Origin: Takakia lepidozioides
Lineage: Eukaryota > Streptophyta > Takakiopsida > Takakiales > Takakiaceae
DNA: 64,000 nucleotides
Direction of reading: 5' to 3'
Assembly: GCA_030704615.1 (NCBI GenBank)
Contig: CM060733.1
Span: 24,614,001-24,678,000 of the forward strand
A program made the position numbers and the translations under genes. Every line of letters begins with the position of its first letter. The first letter of the stretch is position 1. The notes below the pieces were generated by a model. It saw only the letters and a list, made by a program, of their open reading frames with translations, ran no database searches and had not been told where the DNA came from. This document shows positions 10,815 through 24,700 of this stretch, in pieces.

Positions 10815-13800
10815 ATGCTGGCTGGTACTACATGGCTGGTGGCTGCAGAGAAGTATGTGGGGCTGACGGAAGCTTTCAGAAGAGGCCTGAGCTGGGAGCT
10901 GAGAAATCACACAGCTGACACAGTCTTTACAAATGCAGTGATATGGACGGGCAATTCTAGTCAGCCCTGGGCACAGTGCATGGCAGTGCGGGATGGACAC
11001 ATTCTGAGCATTGGCTCGCTTAACCAAGTGCAGGTGCAGAGTTAGGAGCATATTATTTGTCTCTGTGCAGCATCCTCCCCAGTCAGCTTGACTGCAGCCC
11101 TTGCTAGACTTCTTTGAGCAAATTACACATGTATAACTATACTTCTCTTATTTGAAACCAGTGTTGCTTTGGACAGCACACGATCGGTCCCCATACCGAA
11201 GTTGTCAATCTGGATGGAAAGTTTGTGACTCCCGGCTTCATTGATTCACATGTTCACTTTATTTCTGGTGGGCTTCAGGTACGTCTCACCAACATTTAAC
11301 TCTGGCATTAGTGTGGTTCTGCTTGCTGGGAATCCTCTCTCTATCCTATCATGTTGGCTACCACCATCTTTCATATCGACCTTATGCTGTATGTTTTGTG
11401 GTGTTTCTGACAGCCAAGTCTTGTTATCAGTGTACTAACATGAATTTCATCATTCTGCGACACTTTCTGTAAATTGGTCCTATTTGCATGTGCAAACAAT
11501 ATTGACTCTCCTAAGGGCTTTATGCTTACAAACCTCTTTGTGGGGCTTTACGGTGTGATTGCAAGGACAGATGGCACAAGTGGATCTCAGCAGTGTACGA
11601 AGCCATGCTGATATTGCAAGCAAGCTTAGATTGGCTGCAGAAGGTACTCCATTCATACAGCTACAAATCCAAGACAATTGTGAAAAGGAAGGATGACATG
11701 ACATAAATACGGCATGGCTATCTGCCAGACCGAGCACAACTTTGAGGCTCCTGAGCGTGTGTAGGTCAATTCAGGCAGGTCCTCTACAAGGGATTGGTTG
11801 TATTATCCACTTAAGTTGACCAAGCTTGCTTGTGATCTGGCAGGTACAAAGAAGGGGCAGTGGATCCTTGGTGGAGGATGGAACAATGAGAACTGGGGGG
11901 GAGAGTTACCCGAGGCGTCCTGGATTGATAGTGTTACACCAGACCATCCTGTAAGTCTTTCATTGATTTCATGTGTTAATTTCTGTTTGCACAGCTATAA
12001 TAATATATATCTTTGAATTATGGACAGACTCCTTGGACGGGTGTCAGTTCTGGGGATATCAGAGCCCCGCCCACTGTCTCAGAGCACTGGGAGGCACAAT
12101 CATTAGGATTTGATGCATCCTGTATGCTTTCATCTAACTTCAGCCAGCATTGAGATCAGTACATGCTTGTGCCTTGTCAGACACCCCCAGAGAAAAGCCT
12201 GGATGTGTAGTGCCAAGTATGCATAGTTCCCCTTTTCTATGTCGTAAAAGTTGGCCTTAACGGCGTAGTTTCAAAGAAGATATGATGGGAGTGAGGTGCA
12301 GGTGTGGGTGTACCGATCTGATGGGCACATGGGGCTGGCCAACTCAGTTGCACTGGCTCTGGCAGGCATTGATCATGATGTGCAGCAGCCACAAGGGGGC
12401 ATCATCATTAGGGATAGCCATGGGGGTATCTTTCCAACCACTTCACATAGACATCATGTAATGTCACGAAGCAAGTTTTGGGAGATTTTTCTTCACCTCT
12501 ACAGTTCTGATGGGAGTACTGGCATGGGTTTTGGCACATCCACTCGCCAGGGAGACCTCTCTGGCCTGCCGTCACCAGACAGTAAGGGGGAGCAATTTGT
12601 TAAGTGTTAAATGATATGCAGTGAGACCCTAGTGATGGGTAACTAGTGCCTTTTCTGTAGTACTGCTGATAAGTGCGTTTGATCATCTGATGCTCAATGT
12701 CTGAGGCTATTTAGCAGATGTTCTGATAAGCCTAAGAGTGTCAGGTTTTTACTCATTATGTGAGGTTCTGGGCATCACATCCCAGGTCCACAGATTCGCT
12801 CATTAGTGTATGGAACTTACCAACTGTTGTGGTGGGTGTTGGTTAAACATTATCTGCGTGAAGACCCAACAGGAGTGTTGCTGGATGCAGCAATGGCACT
12901 TCTAATCCCCTGCATTCCAGAACCATCAGTTGAAGAAAGAAGGGCAGCACTGTCCAGAGCAAGCCAGATGGCATTGGCTAGGGGAGTAACATCTGTGATT
13001 GACTTTGGGAGGAGTGTTTTTGGAGCAAGAACACAGCTTTCTTGGGCTGATTTAGACGGTAATTTGTCTGCATTTCTTTAGAGACCCCTTGTTTCGATGT
13101 AAAATTAGGTGGTTATCCCACACCTTACCACATCACCACAGAAATTGTACCTTTGACTTCCTTGCTGATTTGCACAGACTGAAGCTTGCTTCTCAGTATT
13201 CCCAAGGTGTGACTCATATAGTGACCTCCTCTCAATTAAGTGGTTCTTTTGATGCCTTCATGAAGCTTAGGCTCTTTGACACCCTGAAATGGCATCTTTG
13301 CATATAGTGGATTTTTGGTTAGCTATTAAGAGAGAGCTTGTCACACGTGAAATTGCAAACATAACGTAGCCATCTGCCTCAGCTTCTTATTTCAGCACTT
13401 GTTTCCTGGACAGATTAATTTATTTACTTGTACGTCTGTCTGGCAGAGGTGTACATGTGGGCTGATGCAGCAGGAGAAATGCGTACGAGGGTGTCTGTGT
13501 TTCTCCCACTTGAGACCTGGCCTACTGTTGCAGTACGTTTGCATCTGTAACTTGTAGACAAGAAGAATGGAAAGCTTGAAGTGCAGTTGTGGCACTTCAG
13601 CTATGCAAGCAAATATGTGTCATTTCCAGAATATGCTTATCTAACTGACATCACTTAATCTGAAACCTATTCTAACCTATAGGTGGAGGCTACGGCAAAC
13701 AACGTCTTATGAGTACAATCTAACCTATAGGTGGGTGCAGATTAAGGCAAGGCCAGAGACTATGTGGGACTGAACCGTACATTATCACATGACACATCAA

Positions 13801-16670
13801 TGTATGATCAGACATTTATTTGTATTATGTTCTTGTAAGGTCATAGATGGTTGAATATCACTTGTTATTATGTTTCTAGGTAAAGAAACCATCAATTGAG
13901 TATGGAAGGACCTGTGGGGCCGGATGGCAGGCTTTGGTCAGGCAGAGGGGACACATGGTAAGCCAGTGGTTGCGCATTGGCGGTGTGAAAGCATTTGCCG
14001 ATGGGAGTTTGGGCTCAAGGACTGCTCTTTTTCACATGGTAGTCCCCCATACTTCCTATGGTGGATTTCCTGCACTTGACTAGGAATCCTTGTATGTCCT
14101 TGACAAGGGGCTTTGCTTGGAATACGTCATGAAATGTTTGCATGGTTGAGGCTACATTTTGTGCAACTTGTGCATGTCCGTTCTAACGTGGCTTTAAAAG
14201 TTGGTGGTACCTCATACATCTGATTGCGCACATGGTGGGGATTGGCAATTGCAGCCATATGCGGATGATGACTCCAATTATGGACTGCGTGTCGCAGATC
14301 CTGAGTGGCTGGGGGTGGCTGTCATAGGTGCTGACAATGCAGGCCTCCAGGTAACAGCAGCTTGTTCAAAAAAGTATTGCGTGGTGCCAGACCCATATAA
14401 GCATTGACAGCAGCAAAACATCGTAACTCTGTAGCTATATCGTCACAGGCGTATAGTAATGTGCCAAATAAATCTTCAGCTTCATGGTTGTCTCCTTTTT
14501 CCCTGCTGGCCTCTTGAGGTTGTTTGTGCAACAGTTTCCACTTAGCACTCACCGCATCTCGAGTCTCTTGTGTGACTTCAAAGCTCGTTTGCTTCAGTTG
14601 CCCCGTTCCAGCCTAGTACCCCTTCTAATGTCCAATCTCATGAAAATCAGTAAGAGAAGTGTTATTGTTTTTTCTAGTAGCTCAGAACAGAACGTGATCA
14701 GAAACGGCGATAGTTGTGCGAACATGTGCATTGGAGATGCAATGACGGGTGGGGGGAGGGTTCTACTGCGTAGGTTGCAGTTCATGCAATTGGAGATGCT
14801 GCAAATGATGAAGTGCTCTCAGTGGTGGAGACCGTTCAGTCAAAGAATGGACCACGGGATCGGCGATTTAGGGTGCTTTTAGTGTACCTCATCTGATAGA
14901 CTTTTGTTTATGTCCTCATAATATGTCTATGATGGCATCTGTTTAACTGATGTCTTGCGTTCCGTTTGTTCAGGTCTTCAGGACATGGTGTTTTGGTGTG
15001 CATTGGAGTAGACTGGATGTATTTACTCACACCAGTGATTGGAACTGTGTGGACAGATAGAGCATGCCCAACATCTATCATCTGGAGCACCTGCCCGCTT
15101 TGCGGCAAATGATGTGATTGCTTCTGTTCAAGTATGGACAAACTTTTGTAACACTCTTCTGTAGTAAACGGTTTGTTGCAACATGACACAAGTGGGGAGG
15201 TAATTGACCTGAACTTCCACTAATCCCTGTGCTCTTCAGTAACAGACTGATGTTGTTAGCGAAGGAGGAGCTTTGGAAGATCCTGTAAGGATTTGACATT
15301 CCTAGATCGATTCAGATAACAAGCCAAGCACCAGCATTCTTCACCATGCATTCATGCTGGACCATTATGCAAGCAGCGGCAGGTATAGTAAATTAAGAAT
15401 TAATGAGGGTGCCTCGTGTCCTTTACCACTGTAAGTTCTTGAAAGGACAATAACATATCAAAATATTACCTGGTGGCAGCCAGATCACATGCTCGATGAT
15501 GCACAATCAGCTGCAAAAAAGCTAGGGGAAAAGCGATCTCTCGAGGGGTCTTACCTCTTCAACTCACTGCTGGGAAACGGCACACGGCTTGTACTGGGAT
15601 CAGATTGGAGTGTAAGTCCAAGAGGCTTTTCTCTCTTGCTTGGCACGTATGTGTCTTGGCTGGTTTGAAAACTAGTTGCTTCTGAATTGGGAGCATTGAT
15701 GATGGGTACTTTTGACAGCCTCTGTGATACTTGTTATATTTTTATTCCTTGGATTTAGACTGAGACCTCAAATTTAGATGTCTTATGGAATGATTTCCAC
15801 CGAACTTCTTTATCCGCCATCAAACTGTGGTCTCTTGCTCTTTCGTGCGAGGGCCAGAACTGTTTAAAATACTTCTTTGCGGATTTTGTAGCTGTGAGAC
15901 CATGGGAAGCTGTTTTATGGAGATCTGGAGGAAGTTCTGTTGAGGAGGTTCCTTCGTTTTGTTTGCATTGAGAGAGCCGAGGTAATGTCTCTTGGAAGTT
16001 AGAGCACTCAGGTGTACGGCAACTTGGCCTGTTTGTTGTAAAGGTGGTCCCACTGATTCCGTTGAGAGGAATGCAAACTGCAATGAGAAGGATTCCCAAT
16101 GGCTTAACATCATCATGGATTCCTTCCGAAATCATTTCAAGTGAAGCTGCTCTGACTGGGTGAGTAATGTGTCCACATTGAAGTAACTAGTGATGGTGTT
16201 GAGGTTTATTTCATTTTAAGATTTGACTTAGCAAATACCAAATAGTCCCGAGTGGGCCGAATCTGTTGAAGAGATGATTTCAAAGTTCAAATGCCAACCA
16301 TAAGTCAGTAGGATATTTTAATATGGTTTTGACCTTCAGAGAGTCTTCAAGTAGCTGAGCAAAATAATCCAGTTACTGGTGGTACATATCTCTATCACCT
16401 GAAATAGACTTTCTATATGCTTCAATATTGCAATAGGCATGAACATGGCCATCTTGTGACAGGTACACGGTGGGAGCTGCATATGCAAGCTTCATGGATA
16501 CCTATGTGGGTTCCTTATCTCCAGGCAAGTATGCTGATTTTGTTGTCTTATCCAATAATATAGTTACTGAGGGCTTGACAGATTATCTGCCATCTGTCCA
16601 ATCAACATATGTAGGGGGTCTGGTTGCTTATTCCAAGTGTCAGAAACCAGTGCACTACACTAGTCATTGA
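10815..16670 (+). CDS. YtcJ/LAF3-type amidohydrolase, 14 exons, complete
   Basis: Exons: 10815-11033, 11162-11278 (or from 11177), 11571-11643, 11844-11950, 12302-12425, 12864-13058, 13447-13532, 13880-14038, 14255-14350, 14774-14872, 15057-15131, 15480-15611, 16044-16159, 16463-16670. They sum to 1,806 nt (601 residues plus stop) with all phases matching and only GT-AG introns. Metal-dependent amidohydrolase marks are present in order: FIDSHVHF (HxH) in exon 2, DGHMGLANS, GGVKAFADGSLGS (the lysine strand), VAVHAIGDAAND, IEHAQHL and VLGSDW (catalytic Asp). The C-terminal beta-sandwich residue set is GSLSPGKYADFVVL. Length and motif order match the plant LAF3 / bacterial YtcJ group, usually 550-600 residues. 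The substrate is unknown; in Arabidopsis LAF3 is linked to phytochrome A signalling. The N-terminus is weakly hydrophobic, so ER entry is possible but unproven. Confidence 0.93.
13687..13718 (+). mobile_element. LINE family A, copy 3: 32-bp terminal scar
   Basis: These 32 bases equal the last 32 bases of LINE family A (the end of the ORF2 coding region, its TGA, then GTACAA). They are flanked by a perfect 16-bp direct repeat, TCTAACCTATAGGTGG, at 13671-13686 and 13719-13734. This is an extremely 5'-truncated insertion in intron 7 of the amidohydrolase gene, sense to the gene. Confidence 0.9.
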
Positions 16671-17267
16671 GCATAAATTCGTGAGATCTTGTGGCGGGAA
16701 ACACATCAGATACCCAGAACTGCTTTGAGACCCTGCTAGTTGTCCAGTGATCCTTTTGTCTGGTTACAACTCAATACCCCATGAGGGTATGGGAGTGCAT
16801 TCAAGTTTTTTGTTTTGTGTAAAGTTATGTACCCAGGGTATGCCACTATAGATCCTGATGTCAGGTTAGGACTATTATTTTCTCTGTATGGTATTTCCAC
16901 TGTAGTCAGGTGGAGGAACAGCTTGCACTTAAAAATATGAACTTGTATGAAAATAGATGGCCAAAACGAGTGGGTAGCATCCAGTAAGGCCAGGTTCGCA
17001 CAGAGTGGTTGGCGTCTACCTTTGGCATAGGCCTAACAGCTAGTTGTTCCTGTTAAGGTGCTGTTAGTGGCATACATATACAACTACAAGCTACCGGTGT
17101 GTGCATTGAGTTCACTAGTACAGTTGTTGGTACAATATGCTACTTTTCTATTTCTATTTTTATTTCTATTTTATTTATTTGTTTTTTATTTATTTTGTTT
17201 CCTTTAAAAGGGGACCGAGCCCAAAAAGTGCATTGAAAAATCTTAGTTTCCCTTTGCTAACATCCAC
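16671..17267. other. 3' flank of the amidohydrolase, no gene
   Basis: Holds the presumed 3' UTR and a T-rich tract (about 17145-17210, runs of TATTT) that could be a decayed retroelement tail or a polyadenylation region. No ORF or RNA gene was recognised. Confidence 0.5.
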
Positions 17268-18260
17268 TTGAAACTACAAAAGCTGAAAGCAAGCATTTTA
17301 GGAGTAAACAGTATTGGCATGGGCGATTTCATCCAATTCCCACCTATCAACGATTCTTCTTTATATTCCTTAAACATCCCACCGGAATTCTCATGCACAC
17401 TACACACACAAAAGAAAATCATTGGGAGTCTTTTGGAAAATTATGTACGACCAAATGCCACAATTTTATATGAGACAAGCTGACGACCAACAATATTCCA
17501 ATTTACTCAACAATTTGCGACAAGAAAAATATATATATAGAGAGGCCTCCCGAAGGGAGCGTAAATTATGGTGTCTCTTCACCACAAGGGGCTACTGCCT
17601 TCCAGCTTATGACAAGACAAATTCACTCATGTAGATTTCAGACTATTCCGTACACGTTTTGTACAACAATTAAACATAAATCTATTTCAACCTTCATGGG
17701 AGGAAGCAACATACATTGTCTCCCGTAATCAACTCAGGAACACTATCAATCATTACCTCACCGAATACAATTACATGTCATACCATCGTAGCCACAGATA
17801 CTAATAAAAATCAACTTCTCCGACATCCAATTTATTGTAACACAAACCGTACCTACCAATAAAACCCACAATCTCATGGCATTTTTTAAATTATATAAAG
17901 GAATTGAATGAAGGGATGCTCACATAAAACTTATATCCCAAAATTGGAATGGAGCCGTTGCAAAGATAATCCAAATTTTCACATACGTACTCAACTGGAC
18001 ACTAAATAACACAATGCACCCTCCAACCAAAGTCCTCATAAATTTTATAAACGAACATCCTACATTAAATACCGTAACTTTGGAAGGGCTTTCCAAAAAT
18101 AACATACCCATTTCACCCATATCAAGAATCATATCCTACCAACATCAAACACATGAATTCAAACATACAAAAAATTCCTACATTCTTACAGTTCAGTTTC
18201 ACATTCTCTCCATAAAATTTATTTATTTCTTCCAAAACAATCCACTTCTTTCAAGCCATA
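17268..18260 (+). pseudogene. Helitron-type PIF1-like helicase fragment, copy 1
   Basis: A decayed coding stretch in several frames. It carries the PIF1 motif MGDFIQFPPINDSSLY (17320-17370), then MRQADDQQYSNLLNNLR (17470-17520), a region with YIVSRNQLRNTI (about 17720), and a C-terminal part around 17890-18130 containing NTMHPPTKVLINF. That last part is homologous to copy 2 at 40104-40345 (shared ACTTATATCCCAAAATTGGA). Numerous stops and frameshifts show it is dead. Neither Helitron terminus (TC... or hairpin-CTRR) was found, and the Rep domain is absent. Confidence 0.75.
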
Positions 18261-19598
18261 CTACATATAGTCTCTTTTTTTAAGGTTATGTTAAATTCCT
18301 TATAAAAGTGTTATTTATATTTTGCATCTGATAGAATCAAAAAAATTAAACTCTTTTTCCCTTCATATTCATGTTTGTACATGTTCTATAGCATATATAA
18401 CAACTCCCTACCAAGTCAAAAACAAAATGGAAAGTCCATTTGTTTTTCTAAAAAGTATTACTGAACATACCTTCATTTCTAAAGTCCGTAAGTCCTTGAT
18501 TTTTCATTCAAATCCATGAAACTAAATCAAGAACTTCACGTTTACATGGTTATTATCAAGATTTGAGTCTCATCATAAAAAAAAACAAATCGGTAGTCTA
18601 GAGTAGTAGTAGAAAAACTGCGACTTTTACGTCCATCTTGATCCACAACCCCTTTAGATCAATGTTCTGAATTACTCTCGTCGTAGCGATCGGGCTCTTG
18701 GACGATTTGGAAGCACTAGAAGAAGGTGAGGTCTTTTCTTTTCTTTTTGGTTCTGTTGATTTTTTGTGTATTAGCGAGAACAATTGTGCTCATCGGAGTG
18801 CGGTGAGTCTTCGAAGCGCTGAATATATAAGTTAATAAATGTCGTGGTGTGTGGTGTTTTGTTTTTGTGTTTTTTTACTGTTTAGGAGAAAGGGCATGGC
18901 TGTATCTACTTCCATTGCCAAGCGAGTTAGATCGCTTTGATTGTGCTTTGAAAATCTTTAGGTGGAGTAAATGGATATGTGAATAGGTCAGATGATGATT
19001 TCTGAGATACGATTTCTCTGGCTACGAGATGTAGGATTTCGTCTTCTTTTGGCTGTCGAGCTCGTTTAGATTACGGATTTTTAATTTGCTTTGAATGCTT
19101 CTTCCTCTCTATGAGGTTAACCCTAGTAGGGTTTGAAGGTGCGTGTGAGATTTAGTGAGATAAACAGGATGGCTGTCAGCTTTTTTTAGCTGTTTGAGAG
19201 CTTCTGAGAAATTTGCGGTTGACAGTTGCAAATCATGTGTAGAGTTTAATGAAATCCGGGATGGCTGCAGCTAAATAGATTATTTGTCTAAGAACATTTG
19301 TTTCACAGTTTTTGGTTTTTATTCGTTGCAATAAAAGCAAGTGATGAGAATTAGTCATCTTTTTGTTCATGACATGTGCATGGCCGTGGAAGCCGCGGGT
19401 TTGAGTACGGTTGCATGTGTCATATGTTGCAAGCTCTCGTAAGTATCAAGCTTGCAGATTGTTGTGATTGTGCATGAGTAGGTTGTGTTTGATCACATGC
19501 ACGGACATCATCGGTTGTGGTTGATCTAACTAAAAATCTACCTCTTACATAAAATTTATGTAAAAATACCCATTCCACTCTTGCATGCTATTTCTTTC
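18261..19598. other. AT-rich interval with a degenerate CACTA-like terminus
   Basis: No gene is recognised. At 18604 the sequence TAGTAGTAGAAAA followed by CTGCGACTTTTACGTC matches the CACTA terminus at 63375 (CACTAGTAGAAAA...CTTTTACGTC), with the first and third bases altered. A short serine/lysine-rich ORF on the minus strand (18598-18783) overlaps it and is probably chance. Confidence 0.4.
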
Positions 19599-19980
19599 CA
19601 AGAAAAAAATTACAATCACTCGCAATCATCTCCAGAAACCTTCATCATTCCAGTTCAATCTTAATCTCCTCACACAGCCCAAAAACAAACACAATCACTC
19701 ACTGAACCAACCATTGATTCAAATCGCAGAACAAAGAACTAGGGTTTCACAAGAACACTAACCTCCACCACGTGCGCGTTATTTTTCTCCAAGAAAAAAA
19801 TTACAGTCACCCGCAATCATCTCCAAAAAACCTCCATCATTCCAATTCAACCTAACCTCCTCACACAGTTTCTAATCTCTCGAAAACACAAACTATCACT
19901 CACCGAACCAACCATCGATTCAAATCGGAGAATAGAGAACTAGGGTTTCTCAAAAACACTAACTTCGAACTCCAGCAATG
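19599..19980 (+). repeat. 190-bp tandem duplication containing a telo-box-like motif
   Basis: Two imperfect units, 19599-19788 and 19789-about 19978, begin CCAAGAAAAAAATTACA and end near ACTAGGGTTTC...AACACTAAC. The CTAGGGTTT element is a telo-box type sequence common in leaders of plant housekeeping genes, so this may be a duplicated leader of a captured or lost gene. A 68-codon ORF (19978-20184) starts right after it but resembles nothing I know. Confidence 0.7.
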
Positions 19981-20184
19981 TCCGTAAATCTCGACACTTT
20001 GAGAGATGGATTTGTGACCATGACGGATTCAGGCCTCTCCCCCTGCAGAACGCGAACCAACTCATGCCCCGCCATCCCACGTCACAGATATATGACCACA
20101 TCAGCGCGCTTCCACACCGCTGGCTCCCTCCACATCAGCGATTGGGGACTTCCAAGCTACCGTAGTTCCGAGAGTGCATGTTGA

Positions 20185-21720
20185 TTTATCATTTCTCTAA
20201 GGTAGATTTCCCATAACCATCGATGCCCTTTTACCAACAGAGCATACAGAACCTAAAACCAAAAAAAGAGTTGGGTGGAAAACAGCTGATAAGTATCTAC
20301 ACGAGCCGTAGATTCCTCTCTCCCATGGTTTGAGGTGCATTTAGGGTCATATTTAGGATCCCACTACACACTGAAAATGGTCTTTAGTTAGTGTCATATG
20401 TTGTTTACTATCACAGTAATTCACTTTATAGGTGATCTTATAAATAAACAATCTATAGAGTGCCTTGTTGTTTCAATCAAAAGCTTGTTGACGTTAAGTA
20501 TTGGTGATATTGGTTCACCGGTTTGTATTTAGCATCATAACAAGATATTTAGAATTCATGATACTAAATACCATTTTTAGTGTACTTTGAACTTCAACAA
20601 TTTGCTAAACATTCATGGTGAACCTGAAAATTATGTTCCCATTAGATTAGAAGATCTTTCTAAAAATGGGGACCTTATAGAAGTTGCTCCATTTCAAACT
20701 TGAATCCCCAATTGTGCCAAATTGATTACAACGGTGGTTATGAGAATCTACCTTATGTTCAATGGTGAGATGCTAAAGTAGAGCAACCCAAAACCGATAA
20801 TGCCTCCAGAACCAATTTATAGACTTCCGCAAAACCAACATATATTGTAGCCTGGAGCACCTTCGGCTCTCTTACACCGAATATGCAATTAAAATGTAAA
20901 TGTTAGGTTCGGTGGAAGAAAAGGAAATTTATTGGCTCCTCCCTCAAGAGGATACCACACATCACTGCTAAAAGGAGCAAGATCCTGATGTACCTACACC
21001 AAAAACACCTATAAATTTAGATGTACCTACACCAGATAATACCTACACCTAAATTTGGAAGATGTACCTCCACTAGTTAATACAATATGTGTCATCCAAA
21101 TGAATTTGGGGTCAAATCCTGCTACATTCGCAGAAATAAGCATTAGTTTCATAAAAACCATCATGATATTTACACTCTAGTATTCAATGATGCTTAATAA
21201 TTGGCATGGACTTGATGTTCTGGGATCGAACCTTTGCATGCCCCAAAAGTTCATTCGCTTTTGCTGAATTTAAGCATTAGTTTCATGAAAAAGATAATTA
21301 ATGGAACAAAACTTATAATATACAGATTTTAGAATGGTTTATTATTCAATGATTGGCACTGACTTGATGGTATAGAGCATTGATCTTGGGTGGTAAAGAT
21401 TTAGGGATCAAACCTTTGCATGCCCAAAATTTGTTTGTTTTTACAGAAATTAGGAAAAAAATCATACAGGAAAACACAATTTGAAATTAGTGGAACAAAC
21501 TGGATTTTAAGTAAATCTAGACTTACCAAAGTCCAAGAATAACATATATATATTGATTTATTGATTTATTTAAATTGAATTAAAATTCAATATGAAAACA
21601 AATTTAAATGATTTTATTAAGTTTATTGTAGTAGATGTTTAGTAAATATTGTTGTTCCCAGAGAATCCATACCCTGATCACACTCCCTAATATGAGTTGA
21701 AATCCTAGTTTTCTACAGTT
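20185..21720. repeat. AT-rich non-coding region with an imperfect internal repeat
   Basis: No gene. The phrase GCATTAGTTTCAT, the block GACTTGATG...GGGATC(G/A)AACCTTTGCATGCCC and TATTCAATGAT recur at about 21130-21250 and 21270-21430, giving two degenerate copies of a unit of roughly 165-190 bp. Confidence 0.45.
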
Positions 21721-21731
21721 TCACGGGCAGC

Positions 21732-24700
21732 ACGGGAGACCTCCTGTCAATCGCAGTTGCTTCATTTTTTTAATATTAGCCTACAAAAAAATGCCAAACA
21801 TTGTCACTCTAGAAGTACAGGATAATTATGACTGACGTCCCAAGTTTGACATCTCCACTAAGGCAAGGGAGATCTCCCGATCTCTGAGTAGAACATAGTA
21901 AGATAGAAAGACATCCTGTCGAGATACGTCCCAAAATGTCCAGAGTAATTTGTTACAGCATCACCAAACCAAATTTGTACAGCCATTGAGGTCCTTGGCT
22001 ATGGGCACTAATCAACCATCACCATCCCATAGGACCCAAAACCATAGTCTTCACGCAAACCAATACTGAACATAGTCTCTATAGAAGCCAATTCATTCGA
22101 ACAGTTCGGCTCCAATGCATCAGCCCTTCGACAGGACTGTCTATCTCTGTCTATCATCGTCCTCAAGTCTCAGACCGGTTCCTCAAGAGCGTCATCCATA
22201 AAATAAGAACCACCTAGCGGATTCCAAGGTCACAGGCAAGGCCGTGAACCGATTATTCTTCATTCATGTAAGTCATAGCTCCATGCACAAAACACATGCG
22301 GACCAGGACAGACGGGAGGTCTCCCTTCCCAATTAGTGATACACATCAGGCATAGTCAAATTAAATTGAGGGATAAACATGCACAAGTTACAACAACCCA
22401 CCAAAGCCATAAGAGAATGAGGGGTCTGACAGGAACAAACACAAATAGAAAGGCAAAGAGGACGGGAGGTCTCCCGTCCTTACTCACACTCTCTAGTCTA
22501 AAAGAGTCTGACGGGTATGATGACGAAACCAAAACATGCATATAGTCAGGTAGGGGAGATCTCCCGTGGTGATACTCTCATATCGACATGAGTAATGAAT
22601 TCCAAAACCAAACAAAGAGTACACAGAGAACACAGAGCACAGCCATGATATCCATCGCTCTGGACATGAAATGAATAAAAAACAATGAACCATTTGGATT
22701 CATAATTTGGGCTTAGAGAATAGCGTCATTGTCAATGTACATTATTTACAATATCCCAACTGGTGGAAGACTGTCACCCGACTAGTAAGAATGGGTAGCG
22801 GATTCTACTCTAATCCCAGATCTCCCCAGATGGACATTCCGTTGTCCTGCATCTGTTTGAGGGCGTTGTGCTCGCCAGTAGATCTCCTCCTCAGAAATAC
22901 TCATATACCTCCAGAGACCATCCTGGCCTGTTGGTGTGGTATGTCCATCCTTCTTCTTGTCGGATGTTGACTTCATACGACACTTGGTCTTGACTAGAAC
23001 AAATAAACCAATCCATGAGACAAATCAGTATACTTTCCAGATTCATGGGGTGCAGCAGGGATGGGAGACGTCCCGTGCTTACTGACCCATTCTAACCTCT
23101 TAACCTACTACTCCAAGACACATCGGTTGACATAAAAAGAAGAAGTTAAAAGCAAAGAGGTGGGAACATACCTAAAAACACACAAGGGTCAGTAATCCCT
23201 AGGGGATTTGCATATCTTGCTAGCCAAATCCAATCAAGGTGAGAGCTATCGATAGGCATCTGAACATTTGCACACTTCCAGTAAATCTCCTCCATGTACT
23301 CTTGAATTGTCGGAGATGACATCGTGCCAGAAAGGAATGGCCATAAAGCCTCAACAAGATCCTCAACAAAAGAATCACGTCCCTCCTTGACGATCGGCGT
23401 TAGAGTGCCATCAAAGGATCTCGGGTAAAAACCAGTATTCAAAGAGTTCCTCATGGCTTTGGTGGGCTCATCATCAATCAAAAGCGTTTGGTCTTTTAGG
23501 CCGTAGGGCTTACAACTTCTCCCAAAGTGTTCCCAAAGACCAACAATGTCTTAAATGTAGAATGGTTGTGTTGAGGCAATGTAGGCAGGAAGCTTGGTGC
23601 AAGTATCCCGACACCAGATAAAGCAAAATTGCCTGACCATATCCTTCAGGAGAAGATATGTAAGAAGAGCCTCAACCATATGCTGAACTCCACAGGACCA
23701 TATACCCACATGGTAATGGTTGAACGCAAGTTCAAGAAATTCCAGAAGACCCGGACGAGGAATGACATTGTCCCAATTGTAGGGAATTTTGGCACGAGGG
23801 AAAAGTTCAAGGAACCTATGTGATCCAACAGGCTTGGGTTTATAGCACAATAAACCAACAACACTCAGAATGATTAACTTTCTTTGACCTCCAGAGGAAC
23901 CTGTCACTCGTGTCTTCCGGCGCAAGAGATTTGTTGCCGCGCTTGCTCGAAAATGGTCATGACCCATCTGTCAAGATTCGACGGTTAGCTTTGGATGCGA
24001 CCATCGGCAGCTATATTACTGATGTGTAGTAAAGTTGGAGATGAATCTGGAATTTATGGCGACTTAAACGAAACCGAGTCTGTGCTTCGGGAAATAAGTC
24101 AAAATGTTGTAAGTGGGAAGGAAGGGACGGGAGGTTTCCCGTCCAAATACCTCTTTGTCAATTTCGGTGTCAGACACATCCCCGAATGATCTTTGGGCTT
24201 GGTTTCGTCTTCCACCTTCTCTCTGCTGAGAGACAATGATGATTAGTTAGGTCTCAACTGAATGAAATCAAGAATGATATACAATTGACTTCCATGTGCA
24301 AACACAAACTGGAATGACTACTCCGGATACTTCCTCGGGCTCTGCTTCCTACGTCTCTTCTTCGCCGCTGAAATAGAATGACGTCTCGTTAGAGGCAGCA
24401 AGACGATGTCAATCGGTGTAAAGTGAGAAAGTGTAATGAGAGAGCACACCTCCGCAAGATTCTTCAACGCCGCGCCACGCGATCCTACAATTGATTTGAG
24501 ACAAATACATGAGGATCGAAGATAGGGAACAAGAGCAGCCTAAATTCAATTGTAAGGAGAGCAAAGTGATCAATAGGTACAAACTTTTCTCTCTGACTGG
24601 GGTTCTCTCAAAAGCCTCCGGAATTTCTTGCTAGTGCCTCTGCAGCAGCGGTGATATCATTCTCTCCAGAGTCTTCAACCCGATCCTAACTGCCCTGATG

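Noticed and set aside
10566-11051. 161-codon minus-strand ORF
   Set aside because: It is antisense to exon 1 of the amidohydrolase and lacks motifs.
12505-12582. Open segment with DGSTGMGFGTSTRQGD in an amidohydrolase intron
   Set aside because: Exons 5 and 6 join in phase without it, and it interrupts the conserved stretch RDSHG-DPTG.
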